NCBI GenBank assembly: GCA_025349905.2
Contig: MU624691.1
Location: forward strand, 1 to 31,295
Direction of reading: 5' to 3'
DNA: 31,295 nt
Origin: Blastocladiella britannica
Taxonomy: Eukaryota; Blastocladiomycota; Blastocladiomycetes; Blastocladiales; Blastocladiaceae
The position numbers and the translations under genes are program-made. The notes under the pieces were generated by a model. It was not told where the DNA came from. It did no database searches and saw nothing but the letters and a program-made list of their open reading frames with translations. This document shows positions 30,708-31,295 of the stretch, piece by piece (positions within the stretch are counted from its first letter, which is position 1; every line of letters starts with the position of its first letter).

Positions 30708-30873
30708 ACTACTGCGGTTGGCAAATGCGCCACACATGTCAAAAATGTTTTTAAGTCGCTCTCTCTTTCCCCGACTTGGCCAATCCTTTCCTCGTCGGAC
30801 CCGATCAACACGGCACTTTTCTCTTCAAGCGTCGAGTAAAATAGCACATACATTGAAAGCATTATAAAAGGAT

Positions 30874-31295
30874 ATGGACCGCCCACCACCGCCACGCCCG
30901 CGACCACGCGTGGTCCCGCCGCCCGCAGCCAACAACCCGTTTCACGACAACAATCCTGGTGCAGCCCAGGAAGATGCGCGTGCTCCTCCTGCTCCGTCCA
31001 ATCCCTTTGCCGATGCGACGACTGCTTCGCCGCCTGGAGCTGGAGGTGTGGGAGCCATATCTCCGGTCCCAGCCCGCCCCGGATGGGTCCCATTCACTGG
31101 ACTGTCGCCCACATCGCTGTCGGCGGCAACGACGCTGCCCCGCGACGGCCATGCGTTCGCTTTTGGCGGAAGCAGTGGTGCGTTTACATTTTTTCCATTC
31201 ATATTGAGGGGCACGACGTCAACGTCGACCATGGCCACGGCCACGACCACGACCACAACCATGAGCGTCCTTCTGCCTGACCATTGGACCACCCC
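30874..31295 (+). CDS. Proline-rich NPF-motif protein, 5' part only
   Basis: An ATG after an AT-rich leader opens a frame that runs off the window. The first ~101 residues (MDRPPPPRPRPRVVPP...) are Pro/Ala-rich and disordered. They contain two NPF tripeptides (NNPFHD and SNPFAD), the motif bound by EH-domain endocytic adaptors. A good donor (GTGCGT) at 31178 suggests the first exon ends at 31177. An acceptor at 31263 would continue in frame into a hydrophobic stretch, but the unspliced frame is also open to the end. An N-terminus with NPF repeats before a hydrophobic region is the plan of SCAMP membrane-trafficking proteins; with this little sequence that is only a suggestion. Confidence 0.55.
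   Translation, partial: MDRPPPPRPRPRVVPPPAANNPFHDNNPGAAQEDARAPPAPSNPFADATTASPPGAGGVGAISPVPARPGWVPFTGLSPTSLSAATTLPRDGHAFAFGGSSGAFTFFPFILRGTTSTSTMATATTTTTTMSVLLPDHWTT

Overview
The window is nuclear DNA of a GC-rich eukaryote with a compact, intron-containing genome. Most introns are 53-75 bp and several intergenic gaps are only 11-160 bp. The gene set points to an early-diverging, probably zoosporic fungus (Blastocladiomycota or Chytridiomycota). The evidence is a chitin synthase with an N-terminal myosin-like domain and C-terminal DEK_C domain, a fungal-type RPEL protein, a PUS10 (absent from budding yeast), a GPR180/TMEM145-type seven-helix protein and a possible augmin subunit. The phylum is an inference. 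The gene models below were spliced by hand: each junction was accepted only if it kept the frame and, where possible, restored a family motif.

Layout: (1) 1-2535, minus, C1-tetrahydrofolate synthase, cut by the window edge. (2) 3121-5435, plus, single-pass membrane protein with a large beta-rich outer domain. (3) 6035-7348, plus, basic coiled-coil protein resembling augmin subunit HAUS8/QWRF. (4) 7360-9062, minus, mitochondrial PP2C phosphatase, pyruvate dehydrogenase phosphatase type. (5) 9160-14802, minus, 1736-residue chitin synthase. (6) 15154-17173, plus, F-box-like protein. (7) 17330-18477, minus, low-complexity Pro/Ala/Lys/Ser/Gln repeat protein. (8) 18779-20545, minus, PUS10. (9, 10) 20661-21468 and 21789-22601, plus, a tandem pair of secreted eight-cysteine proteins of no family I recognise. 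(11) 22640-25810, minus, C2 plus class 3 lipase of the diacylglycerol-lipase type. (12) 26007-27331, plus, RRP8 rRNA methyltransferase. (13) 27455-28525, minus, three-RPEL actin-binding protein. (14) 28794-30707, plus, GPR180/TMEM145-like protein. (15) 30874 to the end, plus, start of an NPF-motif protein.

The genes do not form one pathway. They cover housekeeping (one-carbon metabolism, rRNA and tRNA modification, mitochondrial phosphatase), cell wall and surface (chitin synthase, secreted pair, two membrane proteins) and cytoskeleton (RPEL, augmin-like). The most novel items are the secreted eight-Cys pair and a short dispersed repeat. One copy of the repeat fills over half of the promoter between PUS10 and the first secreted gene. 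The other copy lies about 15 kb away, just after the membrane-protein gene. I saw no rRNA, tRNA, CRISPR array or intact transposon.
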